From NCBI GenBank assembly GCA_002365175.1, contig DEZK01000012.1, positions 133,126 to 197,125 of the forward strand: 64,000 bases of DNA. The letters run 5' to 3'. The notes below the pieces were generated by a model that did not search any database, was not told where the DNA came from, and saw only the letters and a list, made by a program, of their open reading frames with translations. Shown here piece by piece: positions 1 through 8,194 of the stretch. Source of the stretch: Raskinella chloraquaticus (SeqCode) (lineage in GTDB: Bacteria > Pseudomonadota > Alphaproteobacteria > Rhizobiales > UBA4765). Position 1 is the stretch's first letter; each line of letters starts with the position of its first letter. Made by a program: the position numbers and the translations under genes.

Positions 1-106
1 TCAAACGGTGAAGGACGGCTTGCGGCGGCGCGGTGTGGTTGCACCAAAATGCAACAGACATGGTGTGAACCAGACCAGCGCGCTGTTCATCACTCGAATA
101 ATCAGG

Positions 107-1705
107 TCAGCCGAGCAATTTATAGGCCGGAACGGTGAGGAAGCTTTCGAAACTGTCGGCCATCGTCAGCTCACGAAAGAGGCGGATCGCCTCGGGAAAG
201 CGCCCGGCATCATAGGCCACTGGCGTCAGGGCGTGGCGCAACTGCGTCATTTCATCGCGCAGGAGATCAAGAAAGAGGGCAATCGTCACCTGACGCCCGT
301 CATCCAGCATCGCCTGATGCTGGAGCTGCTGCCAGATCTGGGCGCGCGAGATTTCGGCGGTGGCGGCATCTTCCATCAGGTTATAGAGCGGGACGGCGCC
401 GCGACCGCGCAGCCAGCCCTCGATGTACTGCACACCGACGCGGATATTCTCGCGCAGACCCGCTTCAGTGCGGGTGCCGTGCGGCACGCGAAGCAAATCC
501 TCCGGTCTGACCCGCACGTCAGCGCGCAGATTAGCAAGTTGGTTGGCCTCAGGCAGCATGCGGTCGAAGACTTCAGCTGCAACCGGCACCAGATCGGGAT
601 GGGCGACCCAGGTACCGTCATGACCCTCGCGCACTTCGCGCTCCTTGTCGGCCTTGACCGTCGCGAACGCCTCATCATTGGCCGATTTGTCATTTTTCAC
701 AGGGATCTGCGCTGCCATGCCACCCATCGCAAAGGCACCGCGGCGATGGCAGGTCTTGACCAGCAGCGCCGCATAGGCGCCAAGAAAATCCTTGCCCATC
801 ACCACCTGATTGCGATCAGGCATGAGGAAGGACGGGTTCTTCGACAGTTTTTTGATAAAGGAAAAGATGTAGTCCCAGCGCCCGCAATTGAGCCCGACGA
901 TATGGTCGCGCATTTCGTAGAGGATCTCATCCATCTCGAAGGCGGCGGGCAGGGTTTCAACGAGGACGGTCGCCTTGATCGTGCCCGGCTTCATCCCCAG
1001 CATCTGCTGGGCCCGCACGAATACCGCGTTCCATAACCGCGCTTCGTGATGGCTCTCAAGCTTCGGCAGATAGAAATAGGGCGCGGTGCCGTGGCGGCTG
1101 ATTGCCTGGTGATTGAGAAAAAGATAGAGGCCAAAATCAAAGAAAGCGCCGGCGATGGGAACGCCATCCACTGTCATATGCGCTTCCATCAAATGCCAGC
1201 CGCGCGGGCGGACAATGAGAACGGCGACGCGCTCCTTCAGCCTGTAAGCCTTGCCACTCAAAGGGTCAGTGAAGGCGAGGCTGCCTGCCCAGCGATCCTT
1301 CAGGTTGATCTGGCCGTCGATGTTGTTTGACCAGGACGGCGCGTTGGCGTCCTCGAAATCAGCCATGAACACCTTGGCGCCCGAATTGAGCGCGTTGATG
1401 ACCATCTTGCGGTCGACCGGGCCGGTGATCTCGACGCGGCGATCCTGCAGATCGGCGGGAATTGACGCCACTTTCCAGTCATCCTCGCGGATGTCGCGGG
1501 TCTCATGCAGGAAAATCGGCAGTTCGCCCATGTCAAACCGGCGCTGGCGATCGTCGCGGGCTTTCATCAGCGCCCGCCGCTCGCCCTCGAAGGTGCGGTG
1601 GAGATCAGCCAGAAAGGCGAGCGCCTCGGTCGTCAGAACCTCGTCGTAGCGCGGACCGATGGGGCCCAGAATACTTACTCCAAGCGGGGTGGCGACGGCG
1701 GTCAT
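107..1705 (-). CDS. aceB: Malate synthase A
   Basis: Condenses glyoxylate with acetyl-CoA to give malate. The 532-residue protein has the normal length and whole-protein character of the AceB-type enzyme, with conserved blocks such as VFMADFEDANAPSW, the VLVETLPAAFEMDEILYEMR stretch and LNCGRWDYIFS in the TIM-barrel core, and YNLMEDAATAEISR near the C-terminus. I start at the ATG at 1705 because an AAGGAG lies 9 bases upstream; a longer frame to 1828 has no such site. It is the last gene of glcD-glcE-glcF-aceB, so glyoxylate made by glycolate oxidase would be consumed here. E. coli places malate synthase G in its glc operon; here the A-type takes that place, which is the one unusual point. 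Confidence 0.93.
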   Translation of the reverse strand: MTAVATPLGVSILGPIGPRYDEVLTTEALAFLADLHRTFEGERRALMKARDDRQRRFDMGELPIFLHETRDIREDDWKVASIPADLQDRRVEITGPVDRKMVINALNSGAKVFMADFEDANAPSWSNNIDGQINLKDRWAGSLAFTDPLSGKAYRLKERVAVLIVRPRGWHLMEAHMTVDGVPIAGAFFDFGLYLFLNHQAISRHGTAPYFYLPKLESHHEARLWNAVFVRAQQMLGMKPGTIKATVLVETLPAAFEMDEILYEMRDHIVGLNCGRWDYIFSFIKKLSKNPSFLMPDRNQVVMGKDFLGAYAALLVKTCHRRGAFAMGGMAAQIPVKNDKSANDEAFATVKADKEREVREGHDGTWVAHPDLVPVAAEVFDRMLPEANQLANLRADVRVRPEDLLRVPHGTRTEAGLRENIRVGVQYIEGWLRGRGAVPLYNLMEDAATAEISRAQIWQQLQHQAMLDDGRQVTIALFLDLLRDEMTQLRHALTPVAYDAGRFPEAIRLFRELTMADSFESFLTVPAYKLLG

Positions 1706-1836
1706 GGAGAGAGGCTCCTTACTGCGCACAGTCCCGGGTTTGCCTGTGGCGCCCCCGACGGCGATACCTGGCATGCCAATACGTCTTTGCCAGGTTCGCC
1801 GCAAGCATTGCAAAACTCTCTTCCGCAAAATCCCCG

Positions 1837-3171
1837 TCAGCCGTGCTGAGCCAAGAGCGCATTTTTCATCAGCTTGCGCGGCAAGGGGCCGCCGCTCGCC
1901 CAGTCGAGCAGTTCCACGGTGTGGAGAACCGGCACGCCGACGGCGCCCGCCAGCTGCGTCATGCAGCCGATATTGCCGGTGGCCACCACACTTGGCGTCA
2001 CCTTGGCAATATTGGCGGCCTTGCGCTCACGCAAACGTCCGGCGATTTCAGGTTGAAGAATATTGTAAACGCCGGCTGAGCCGCAGCAGATATGCCCCTC
2101 GGGCACCTCCTTGACGACAAAGCCTGCCTTGCGCAGCAAGCCCTGCGCCGTGGTTTTGATCTGCTGGCCGTGCTGCATCGAGCACGCCGAATGATAGGCG
2201 ACCACCAGCCGGGAAGGCATGGTGGGGGGCTGTACATCAAGCGTCAGCACATATTCGGAGACATCGCGGGTGATGGCCGCCACGCGCGCCGCCTTTTGCG
2301 CATAGGCATTATCATCACGGAACATGAAGCCGTAATCCTTCACCGTCGTGCCGCACCCCGAAGCGGTGATGAGGATGGCATCGAGGCCTTGTCCGTCCAT
2401 CTCGCTGATCCATGCATCGATGTTGCGTCGCGCCTGGTCATGTGAGGCCTCCTGCTTGCCCATGTGATGAACGAGCGCGCCGCAGCACCCCTCGCCTTCA
2501 GCAAATACCACTTCAATGCCATGACGGGTGAGGAGGCGCACAGCCGCCTCATTGATTTCGGGCGCCAACACCCCCTGGGCACAGCCGCGCAGCATGGCAA
2601 CCCGCCCCTGAGGCGGGCCTTCGGGAACGATCGTCACCGGCTCGCTATAGGGCGAGCGCATCGGCACCGTGTCGGGCGCGAGCGCCAACATGGCAACGGT
2701 GCGTTTTGCCCACTGGAACGGCAGGGCAGCGAGAAGCGGGCTCGTCACCCTTGCCAGCCTTGCGGCAAAGAGCGACAGGCGGAAGAGTTCGGGGCGGGGC
2801 AGAACCGTCGCCAGAACGGCGCGCATCAAGCGGTCAGCGAAGGGGCGCGGGAGCGTCTCTTCGATGTGCTTTCGCGCATGGTCGACGAGATGCATGTAAT
2901 GGACGCCCGACGGGCAGGTCGACATGCAGGACAGGCAGGAGAGGCAACGATCGACATGGCGTGCCACCTCGACCGTCGCCTTCTTGCCGTTCTCCAGCAT
3001 ATCCTTGATGAGGTAGATGCGCCCGCGCGGGCTGTCGAGTTCATCGCCCAGCAGCAGATAGGTCGGACAGGTGGCGGTGCAGAAGCCGCAATGAACGCAG
3101 GTGCGCAGGATCTTTTCGGATTCGCGTGTGTCGGAATCGGCCAGCTGGGCGAGCGAGAATGACGTCTGCAT
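1837..3171 (-). CDS. glcF: Glycolate oxidase iron-sulfur subunit
   Basis: Electron-transfer subunit of membrane-associated glycolate oxidase, which oxidises glycolate to glyoxylate. Two 4Fe-4S ferredoxin-type clusters are visible: cysteines 25, 28, 31 and 35, and cysteines 76, 79, 82 and 86. Two CCG (heterodisulfide-reductase-like) domains follow, with EGEGCCGALVHHMG and HICCGSAGVYN. The 444-residue length is close to that of GlcF in other proteobacteria. It begins 2 bases after glcE stops, so the two are probably translationally coupled. The 131-base gap to aceB shows no convincing terminator. Confidence 0.93.
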   Translation of the reverse strand: MQTSFSLAQLADSDTRESEKILRTCVHCGFCTATCPTYLLLGDELDSPRGRIYLIKDMLENGKKATVEVARHVDRCLSCLSCMSTCPSGVHYMHLVDHARKHIEETLPRPFADRLMRAVLATVLPRPELFRLSLFAARLARVTSPLLAALPFQWAKRTVAMLALAPDTVPMRSPYSEPVTIVPEGPPQGRVAMLRGCAQGVLAPEINEAAVRLLTRHGIEVVFAEGEGCCGALVHHMGKQEASHDQARRNIDAWISEMDGQGLDAILITASGCGTTVKDYGFMFRDDNAYAQKAARVAAITRDVSEYVLTLDVQPPTMPSRLVVAYHSACSMQHGQQIKTTAQGLLRKAGFVVKEVPEGHICCGSAGVYNILQPEIAGRLRERKAANIAKVTPSVVATGNIGCMTQLAGAVGVPVLHTVELLDWASGGPLPRKLMKNALLAQHG

Positions 3172-3173
3172 GA

Positions 3174-4352
3174 TTATATCCCCGCATACATGCGGCCGGG
3201 ATTGAGAATACCCGCCGGATCGAAGGCCTGCTTCAGGCCGCGCGCCAGTTTTTCAACCGCCGTCGCCTGAGGCTCGAATGGAGCGACGCGGCGGCGCAGG
3301 GCTTCACCAGCGCGGATGAGTGTCGCGTGGCCGCCACCGGCTTTTGCTGCCGTGCGGACTGCCGTCATATCATCGCCCGCCGCATGCGACAGCCAGACCA
3401 GGCCGCCCGCCCAATCATACAGAACGCTTACGTCCATCATCGCCCGCAGGGAATTGACCAGGGCGGCGCTGCGGCTTGGCGGCAGCTGCAGGCGCCAGAC
3501 GACATGGTCAGCAGGCCCGATGATGGACCGCGCCTCGCCGATCTCGCGCCACAGCACCTGGCTTGGCGCCGTATCGAGGCGCTGCGGCTGTCCGTATTCA
3601 GCGAGATCCTCAATCAGGCGCCCGGCGCGATAGGTGATCGAAGCGTCGAACCCTTCAAGCCTCAGGCAGGTGCGCGCGTGATTCCCCTCAGCGATATGCG
3701 CGGCGGCGGTGACTTCAAAGGGCGAGGCGACGGCCGCACTCATCAACGCCACCGCCCTGTCGCAACTCAACCCCTCGTAGACCAGCGTCAGGGTCGCGTG
3801 AGCGCGCGGCAGAACCTTGAAGGTGATTTCGGTGAGGACGCCCAGCGTGCCATAGGCCCCGGCCATGGCCCGACCGATATCATAGCCGGTGACGTTCTTC
3901 ATCACCCGCCCGCCCGAGACGATCTCCTCGCCGCGGCCATTGACGAATTTGCAACCGATGATCGCATCACGACAGGCACCGACATGCAGACGGCGCGGGC
4001 CGGAGAGATTGGTAGCCACCATGCCGCCGATGGTAGGCTCCCCCGTACTTGCCAGCAGCGGGCGATAATCCGCCGGCTCGAAAGGCAGCATCTGACCTTG
4101 TTGCGCCAGAAGATCGGTGACGTGTTGCAGCGGCGTGCCGGCCCGGGCACTGACCACAAGTTCGGCCGGCTCATAAAGCGTGACGCCGGAAAGCCCGCTC
4201 ACATCAACTGTGATTGCCGCGTCAGTCGGGCGGCCAAGCGCCCGCTTGCTGCCCCCGCCGATGATCTCGATTGCCTGACGCCTTGCCGCAGCGTCGCGAA
4301 CGATCGATGCCACTTCAAGCGAATTTTGTGGCGCGAGAGACGATACGCTCAT
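3174..4352 (-). CDS. glcE: Glycolate oxidase FAD-binding subunit GlcE
   Basis: Second flavin-type subunit of glycolate oxidase. The N-terminal FAD-binding (PCMH) fold shows GGGSKRALGRPTD near residue 32 and GGMVATNLSGPRRLHVG near residue 115. At 392 residues it is shorter than GlcD, as is usual for GlcE. Its ATG overlaps the end of glcD in an ATGA arrangement (4 bases), and glcF starts 2 bases after its stop, so D, E and F form one tightly coupled unit. Confidence 0.92.
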   Translation of the reverse strand: MSVSSLAPQNSLEVASIVRDAAARRQAIEIIGGGSKRALGRPTDAAITVDVSGLSGVTLYEPAELVVSARAGTPLQHVTDLLAQQGQMLPFEPADYRPLLASTGEPTIGGMVATNLSGPRRLHVGACRDAIIGCKFVNGRGEEIVSGGRVMKNVTGYDIGRAMAGAYGTLGVLTEITFKVLPRAHATLTLVYEGLSCDRAVALMSAAVASPFEVTAAAHIAEGNHARTCLRLEGFDASITYRAGRLIEDLAEYGQPQRLDTAPSQVLWREIGEARSIIGPADHVVWRLQLPPSRSAALVNSLRAMMDVSVLYDWAGGLVWLSHAAGDDMTAVRTAAKAGGGHATLIRAGEALRRRVAPFEPQATAVEKLARGLKQAFDPAGILNPGRMYAGI

Positions 4353-5800
4353 GCGGCGCGACCAAGCGGAAGAGGGTGGAGGTTCAGCGGAAATACCTTC
4401 GCCGGATTAAGCAGCCAATCGGGGTCGAAGAGCAATTTCACCCGGATCTGCTGGTCAAGATCGACAGAAGTGAACTGCTTTTCCATCAGATCGCGCTTCT
4501 CGATGCCAACGCCGTGCTCGCCGGTAAGACAGCCGCCGACCTCAACGCACAGTTCAAGGATCTCATTGCCTGCCTGCTCGGCTCTCTCCAGTTCGTCATC
4601 ATCATTGGCATTAAACAGAATGAGCGGGTGGAGGTTGCCATCACCGGCATGAAAGACGTTGGCGACCCTGAGGCGGTGATGGGCGACAATCTCGCCGATG
4701 CGATTCAGCACATAGGGTAATTGGCCGGTGGGAATCGTGCCATCCATGCACAGATAATCGGCAATGCGGCCGGTGGCGCCAAAGGCCGATTTGCGGCCCT
4801 TCCAGATGGCGGCGCTCTCCGCCTCAGACTTTGATACTTTGACGATCCGCGCCCCGTGCTCACGCGCCACCTTTTCGATATGCGTGAGCAGAACGTCGAT
4901 CTCGGCATCCGCGCCCTCAACCTCGACGATGAGCATCGCGGCAACATCGAGCGGATAGCCGGCATGAGCAAAATCCTCACAGATCCTGATGGCGGTCTGG
5001 TCCATATACTCGATTGCGACCGGAATGATCCCCGAGGCGATGATGGCGGCGACACAGGCGCCGGCATCCTCCACCTTGTCAAAGCCAAGCAGGCAGGGGC
5101 GCGCCCCTTCGGCTGCGCGCAAGATGCGCAGGGTTGCCTCGGTGACGATACCGAACTGGCCCTCCGACCCGATGATGAGGCTCAGCCAGTCATAGCCTGG
5201 CTGGTCGAACGTCTCGCCACCGAAATCGACAATGGTACCATCCAGCAGCACCATGCGCACGCCCAGGATGTTGTTGGTGGTGACGCCGTATTTGAGACAA
5301 TGCGCGCCGCCTGAATTCATGGCGATGTTGCCGGCAATCGTGCAGGCGAGCTGCGAGGAGGGGTCGGGCGCGTAGAAGAAACCATCGGGCGAAATATGGG
5401 TGGTTACCGCCAGATTGGTGATGCCGCTCTGGACCCGCGCCGTGCGGTTGGCGAAATCGACGTCCAGCACCTTGTTCAGCCGCCCGACACCCACCACCAC
5501 CGCGTCTTCCTGCGGCAGGGCGCCGCCCGAGAGCGAGGTACCGGCACCGCGCGGAATGATCTTCACCCGCTCGCGTGACAGGAACGACAATATGGCCGCG
5601 ACTTCCTCGGTCGAGCCCGGCAGTACAACCGCCAGCGGCAGGCGGCGATAGGCGGTCAGCGCATCGGTCTCATAGGGCCGGCGCTCATCCTCTTCGGTGA
5701 TCACCCATTGCGCGGGCACACGCTCCTGCAAGCCGGCAATAATGCGCTCGCGCTTGGCCAGGATAAGCGGATCAGGCTGTGGCATGGCGATCTGGGTCAT
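4349..5800 (-). CDS. glcD: Glycolate oxidase catalytic subunit GlcD
   Basis: FAD-linked catalytic subunit of glycolate oxidase. The N-terminal PCMH FAD domain carries PRGAGTSLSGGALP and NSGGAHCLKYGVTTNN; the C-terminal FAD-oxidase domain carries NVFHAGDGNLHPLILF and CLTGEHGVGIEKRDLM, both family hallmarks. I place the start at the ATG at 5800, with GAGGA about 7 bases upstream, giving 483 residues; an 18-codon longer frame has no supporting site. First gene of glcDEF-aceB, divergent from the acyl-CoA dehydrogenase across a 128-base gap that must hold both promoters. No glcC-type regulator gene is adjacent. Confidence 0.93.
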   Translation of the reverse strand: MTQIAMPQPDPLILAKRERIIAGLQERVPAQWVITEEDERRPYETDALTAYRRLPLAVVLPGSTEEVAAILSFLSRERVKIIPRGAGTSLSGGALPQEDAVVVGVGRLNKVLDVDFANRTARVQSGITNLAVTTHISPDGFFYAPDPSSQLACTIAGNIAMNSGGAHCLKYGVTTNNILGVRMVLLDGTIVDFGGETFDQPGYDWLSLIIGSEGQFGIVTEATLRILRAAEGARPCLLGFDKVEDAGACVAAIIASGIIPVAIEYMDQTAIRICEDFAHAGYPLDVAAMLIVEVEGADAEIDVLLTHIEKVAREHGARIVKVSKSEAESAAIWKGRKSAFGATGRIADYLCMDGTIPTGQLPYVLNRIGEIVAHHRLRVANVFHAGDGNLHPLILFNANDDDELERAEQAGNEILELCVEVGGCLTGEHGVGIEKRDLMEKQFTSVDLDQQIRVKLLFDPDWLLNPAKVFPLNLHPLPLGRAA

Positions 5801-5928
5801 GGATGTCCTCGCGGGAATGGGATTGGCGGCTGACACCAGACCCCTAGGCGACAAAGCGCTGCTCAGCCTATGCTCAAAACCGGATCAGGAGCAACCTCAA
5901 CCGGGTTGTGCAAAGCAGGAAGAGTGCG

Positions 5929-7095
5929 GTGACAGAATTGCTATCGGGACTGAGCGAGATGCAGATCATGGTGCGCGACACGGCGCGCCGCATCGCCAAT
6001 GAGCGCCTGGCGCCTTTGGCCGAGCGCCTCGACCTTGGCGAGGGGCGGGAGGGAATGCTCGCCAACCTGAAACTCCTGGCCGAAAACGGCTTCATGGGGC
6101 TTGCGGTCACCAGTGACTATGGCGGCAGCGAGGCGGGAACGGTCGCTTTCGCGCTGGCGATCGAAGAGCTGGGATATGCGTGCGCCGCGACCGCTGTCAC
6201 CACTTCGGTGACCAACATGGTGGCGGAAGTCATCCAGACGGTCGGCTCGCCAGAACAGCGCCAGCGCTATTTGCCGCAACTGACAAGTGGCGCCTGTTCC
6301 GCCGGCGCCTTCTGCCTGACCGAAGCAGGCGCTGGTTCCGATCCGGCGGGGTTGCGGACGAAAGCGCGGCGCGATGGCAATCATTTTGTTCTGGACGGCG
6401 AGAAACTCTATATCACCTCGGCTGAATATGCCGGCGTGTTTGTGGTGTGGGCGGTAACCGACCCCAACGCTCCCAAAGGCAAGGGCGTGTCGTGTTTTCT
6501 GGTGGAGGCCGGTACGCCGGGGCTTGTGATCGGCAAGGCTGAACACAAGACGGGCCAGGCCGGCTCATCAACCAATCCGGTGACTTTTGACCAATGCCGG
6601 GTGCCGGCAAGCGCCATGATGGGCAAGGAGAATGACGGCTTCCGGGTGGCGGTGGCGGAACTCGCCGGCGGGCGCATCGGGGTGGCGGCGCTGGCACTGG
6701 GGATTGCGCGCGCTGCCATGGACAAGGCCAAGGCCTATCTCCTGGAGCGGGAGCAATTCGGCAAGAAACTTGCTGAATTCCAAGGCCTGCAATGGATGGT
6801 GGCTGACCGCGAAGTTGATCTTGCCGCCTCCCGCCTCCTCATTCTGGATGCAGCGCGGCTGAAGGAGGCGAAGCTCCCCTTTGCCAAGGCCGCCTCAATC
6901 GCCAAGCTTTTTTCATCAGAAGCAGCGGGTCGTGCCACCGACACGGCGGTGCAGATGTTCGGAGGGGCGGGTTATCTGCGCTCCTCGCCCGTCGAGCGCC
7001 ATGCCAGGGACGCCCGCATCACCCGCATCTATGAGGGAACATCCGAAATCCAGCGCCTCATCATTGCGCGTGAGACGCTGCGCGAGATGGCGTGA
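5929..7095 (+). CDS. Acyl-CoA dehydrogenase (short/medium-chain type)
   Basis: FAD-dependent alpha,beta-dehydrogenation of an acyl-CoA, passing electrons to ETF. The protein shows the family signatures CLTEAGAGSDPAGLRTKA in the middle domain and the C-terminal helical domain ending ARITRIYEGTSEIQRLIIAR, in which the glutamate of YEGT is the usual catalytic base of short-chain and butyryl-CoA dehydrogenases. I choose the GTG at 5929 because AGGAAG lies 6 bases before it; the upstream GTG at 5908 lacks a site. This gives 388 residues, normal for the family. The acyl chain used cannot be read from the sequence. It stands alone, divergent from glcD and convergent with the lux island. Confidence 0.9.
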   Translation: MTELLSGLSEMQIMVRDTARRIANERLAPLAERLDLGEGREGMLANLKLLAENGFMGLAVTSDYGGSEAGTVAFALAIEELGYACAATAVTTSVTNMVAEVIQTVGSPEQRQRYLPQLTSGACSAGAFCLTEAGAGSDPAGLRTKARRDGNHFVLDGEKLYITSAEYAGVFVVWAVTDPNAPKGKGVSCFLVEAGTPGLVIGKAEHKTGQAGSSTNPVTFDQCRVPASAMMGKENDGFRVAVAELAGGRIGVAALALGIARAAMDKAKAYLLEREQFGKKLAEFQGLQWMVADREVDLAASRLLILDAARLKEAKLPFAKAASIAKLFSSEAAGRATDTAVQMFGGAGYLRSSPVERHARDARITRIYEGTSEIQRLIIARETLREMA

Positions 7096-7115
7096 TTGTA
7101 GGGAGACAGGCCGTC

Positions 7116-7139
7116 ATGTGGCCATCCGGCTGGCCATAT
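7116..7139. terminator. Hairpin downstream of the acyl-CoA dehydrogenase
   Basis: A 9-pair stem (one G-T) centred on two copies of TGGCCA around a 6-base loop, 20 bases after the stop at 7095. There is no T-run directly after it on the plus strand, though an ATTTTT follows at 7158-7163. Probable transcript end for the plus-strand gene. Confidence 0.4.
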
Positions 7140-7182
7140 CAATGCGAATAAAACGCAATTTTTGATGCCATCTGGCACATAA

Positions 7183-7208
7183 CCAGCGCGAGCAACGCGG
7201 CGCGCTGG
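7183..7208. terminator. Perfect GC hairpin between convergent genes
   Basis: CCAGCGCG at 7183-7190 pairs perfectly with CGCGCTGG at 7201-7208 across a 10-base loop. It sits 8 bases beyond the stop of the small minus-strand gene at 7217 and marks the edge of the AT-rich island. It lacks a strong T-run on either side, so it may be a weak or bidirectional terminator. Confidence 0.4.
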
Positions 7209-7216
7209 CATTTCGC

Positions 7217-7384
7217 TCATTTATTGACAGTCTTATTATTTAATAATAGCAATTCTACCATAATCATATCGAGTAAATATTCTACGACAACCAATTCTTT
7301 TTCTTTTACATCTTTTCTTATTTTTACAATATCATTTAATAATTTGTTTTCATATATTATTTTGTCACTTTTATCGTTGTCCAT
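7217..7384 (-). CDS. Small 55-residue protein encoded after luxI
   Basis: I do not recognise a named family. The start at 7384 is preceded by GAGGGGG with 6 bases of spacing, the best Shine-Dalgarno in the AT-rich island, so this is very likely a translated gene despite its size. The protein is charged at the N-terminus (MDNDKSDK), then predicted mostly helical, with a hydrophobic stretch ELVVVEYLLDMIMVELLLL and a basic tail; it has no cysteine, signal peptide or clear membrane anchor. It lies 100 bases after luxI on the same strand and is probably co-transcribed. Small genes cotranscribed with AHL synthases are known in rhizobia (cinS after cinI), which makes a modulatory role in quorum sensing a reasonable guess, but I see no clear CinS resemblance. 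Confidence 0.7.
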   Translation of the reverse strand: MDNDKSDKIIYENKLLNDIVKIRKDVKEKELVVVEYLLDMIMVELLLLNNKTVNK

Positions 7385-7484
7385 TATATGCCCCCTCATT
7401 CGCTTATTATATATTTTTATTATTGTATATTAATAAATTATTATCTACTTTTATATGAAATTTTAATTCATTGTATTTTTCTTG

Positions 7485-8012
7485 TTAAATATTAACCATA
7501 ACCGCTATGATTTCCATATTATCGTGCATCATTGGCTCCCCTAATGGAATGACATCCCAGCCCAGTTCAAGAAATCTTGGAATCCACCACGTTTCCATTA
7601 CAATAGTAATTGTATTAAAACCTTCATTAAGGCAATATTCCAATACACCGGCATACATTTTTTTTAAATTAAATACGCTTCTTTTTTCGGGAACAATAAA
7701 TATCCTCGTCCATTCAACGATATCGTGCCCGCGCTGCACGCCACGAACATTTGCCAGAAATGCAAACACTTCGCTCATCAAATGTGGTTTTATTGTAGGC
7801 ACGAAACGTGAGCCGCCAATGACACGATTATCTTCCAGCATCAGAAGATAGGTCGCATCATCATTGTCGAATTGATCAATCTCTCGGCCATCCGGCCGAT
7901 CCAGATCCATCCATTTTCTTTGTTTTACATAAATATCATGACGAATATGGAATTGTTCTTCCATTTGCTCTTGATAAATCGCGCGATTGGCTTTGGTAAC
8001 CACATGGATCAT
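7485..8012 (-). CDS. Acyl-homoserine-lactone synthase, LuxI family (BjaI/RpaI-like)
   Basis: Makes a diffusible N-acyl-homoserine lactone from S-adenosylmethionine and an activated acyl group. All the invariant family residues are in place: R24, W34, D46, D49, R69, F83, E100 and R103, with Y28 replacing the usual F. The N-terminus MIHVVTKANR, the RPDGREID block and METWWIPRF resemble the BjaI/BraI/RpaI branch, whose members use branched or aryl acyl-CoA (isovaleryl, cinnamoyl, p-coumaroyl) rather than acyl-ACP; the actual product is inference. Start at 8012 follows AGGAGA at good spacing; 175 residues, a little short for the family. Codon use is strongly AT-biased compared with neighbours outside the island. 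Downstream of luxR on the same strand. Confidence 0.92.
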   Translation of the reverse strand: MIHVVTKANRAIYQEQMEEQFHIRHDIYVKQRKWMDLDRPDGREIDQFDNDDATYLLMLEDNRVIGGSRFVPTIKPHLMSEVFAFLANVRGVQRGHDIVEWTRIFIVPEKRSVFNLKKMYAGVLEYCLNEGFNTITIVMETWWIPRFLELGWDVIPLGEPMMHDNMEIIAVMVNI

Positions 8013-8058
8013 TGCTCTCTCCTCTGGGCTGGAGGAGATCACAAACGATCAATCGCGA

Positions 8059-8080
8059 CTGTTCCGAAAAATGGGATCAG
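8059..8080. promoter_or_regulatory. Candidate lux-type box upstream of luxI
   Basis: Imperfect dyad CTGTTCC (8059-8065) and GGATCAG (8074-8080) around 8 bases, with 6 of 7 positions symmetric, lying 47-68 bases upstream of the luxI start codon. Size and position fit a LuxR-family operator, but there is no obvious -10 element at the matching distance. Confidence 0.35.
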
Positions 8081-8089
8081 ATCATCAAA

Positions 8090-8120
8090 AACAGTTACTT
8101 TTTATAATAATGATACTGTT
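8090..8120. promoter_or_regulatory. Second inverted repeat in the luxR-luxI gap
   Basis: AACAGT at 8090-8095 and ACTGTT at 8115-8120 are perfect inverted copies separated by 19 AT-rich bases. The half-sites resemble the CTGTT arm of the neighbouring dyad at 8059. The spacing is wider than a normal lux box, so this is a tentative regulatory call. Confidence 0.25.
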
Positions 8121-8158
8121 CAGTCGAATTAATATATAAAATAGATTATTTTTCAATA

Positions 8159-8183
8159 TTCAAAAATAATTGTAATTTTTGAA
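8159..8183 (-). terminator. AT-only hairpin after luxR
   Basis: TTCAAAAAT (8159-8167) pairs with ATTTTTGAA (8175-8183) across a 7-base loop, 12 bases beyond the luxR stop. The stem is nearly all A-T, so it would be a weak terminator. Confidence 0.3.
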
Positions 8184-8194
8184 AATGAATTGAC

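Noticed and set aside
38..55. GTTGCA/TGCAAC hairpin downstream of aceB
   Set aside because: A 6-base stem without a T-run, too weak to call a terminator; resemblance to the phasin palindromes is limited to TGCA.
8..1036. Long plus-strand open frame (342 codons) opposite aceB
   Set aside because: It is the mirror frame of malate synthase in GC-rich DNA, has no ribosome-binding site and no protein-like motif.
3327..4652. 441-codon plus-strand open frame opposite glcE and glcD
   Set aside because: Antisense shadow crossing two well-supported genes; composition rich in His, Arg and Gln typical of such shadows.
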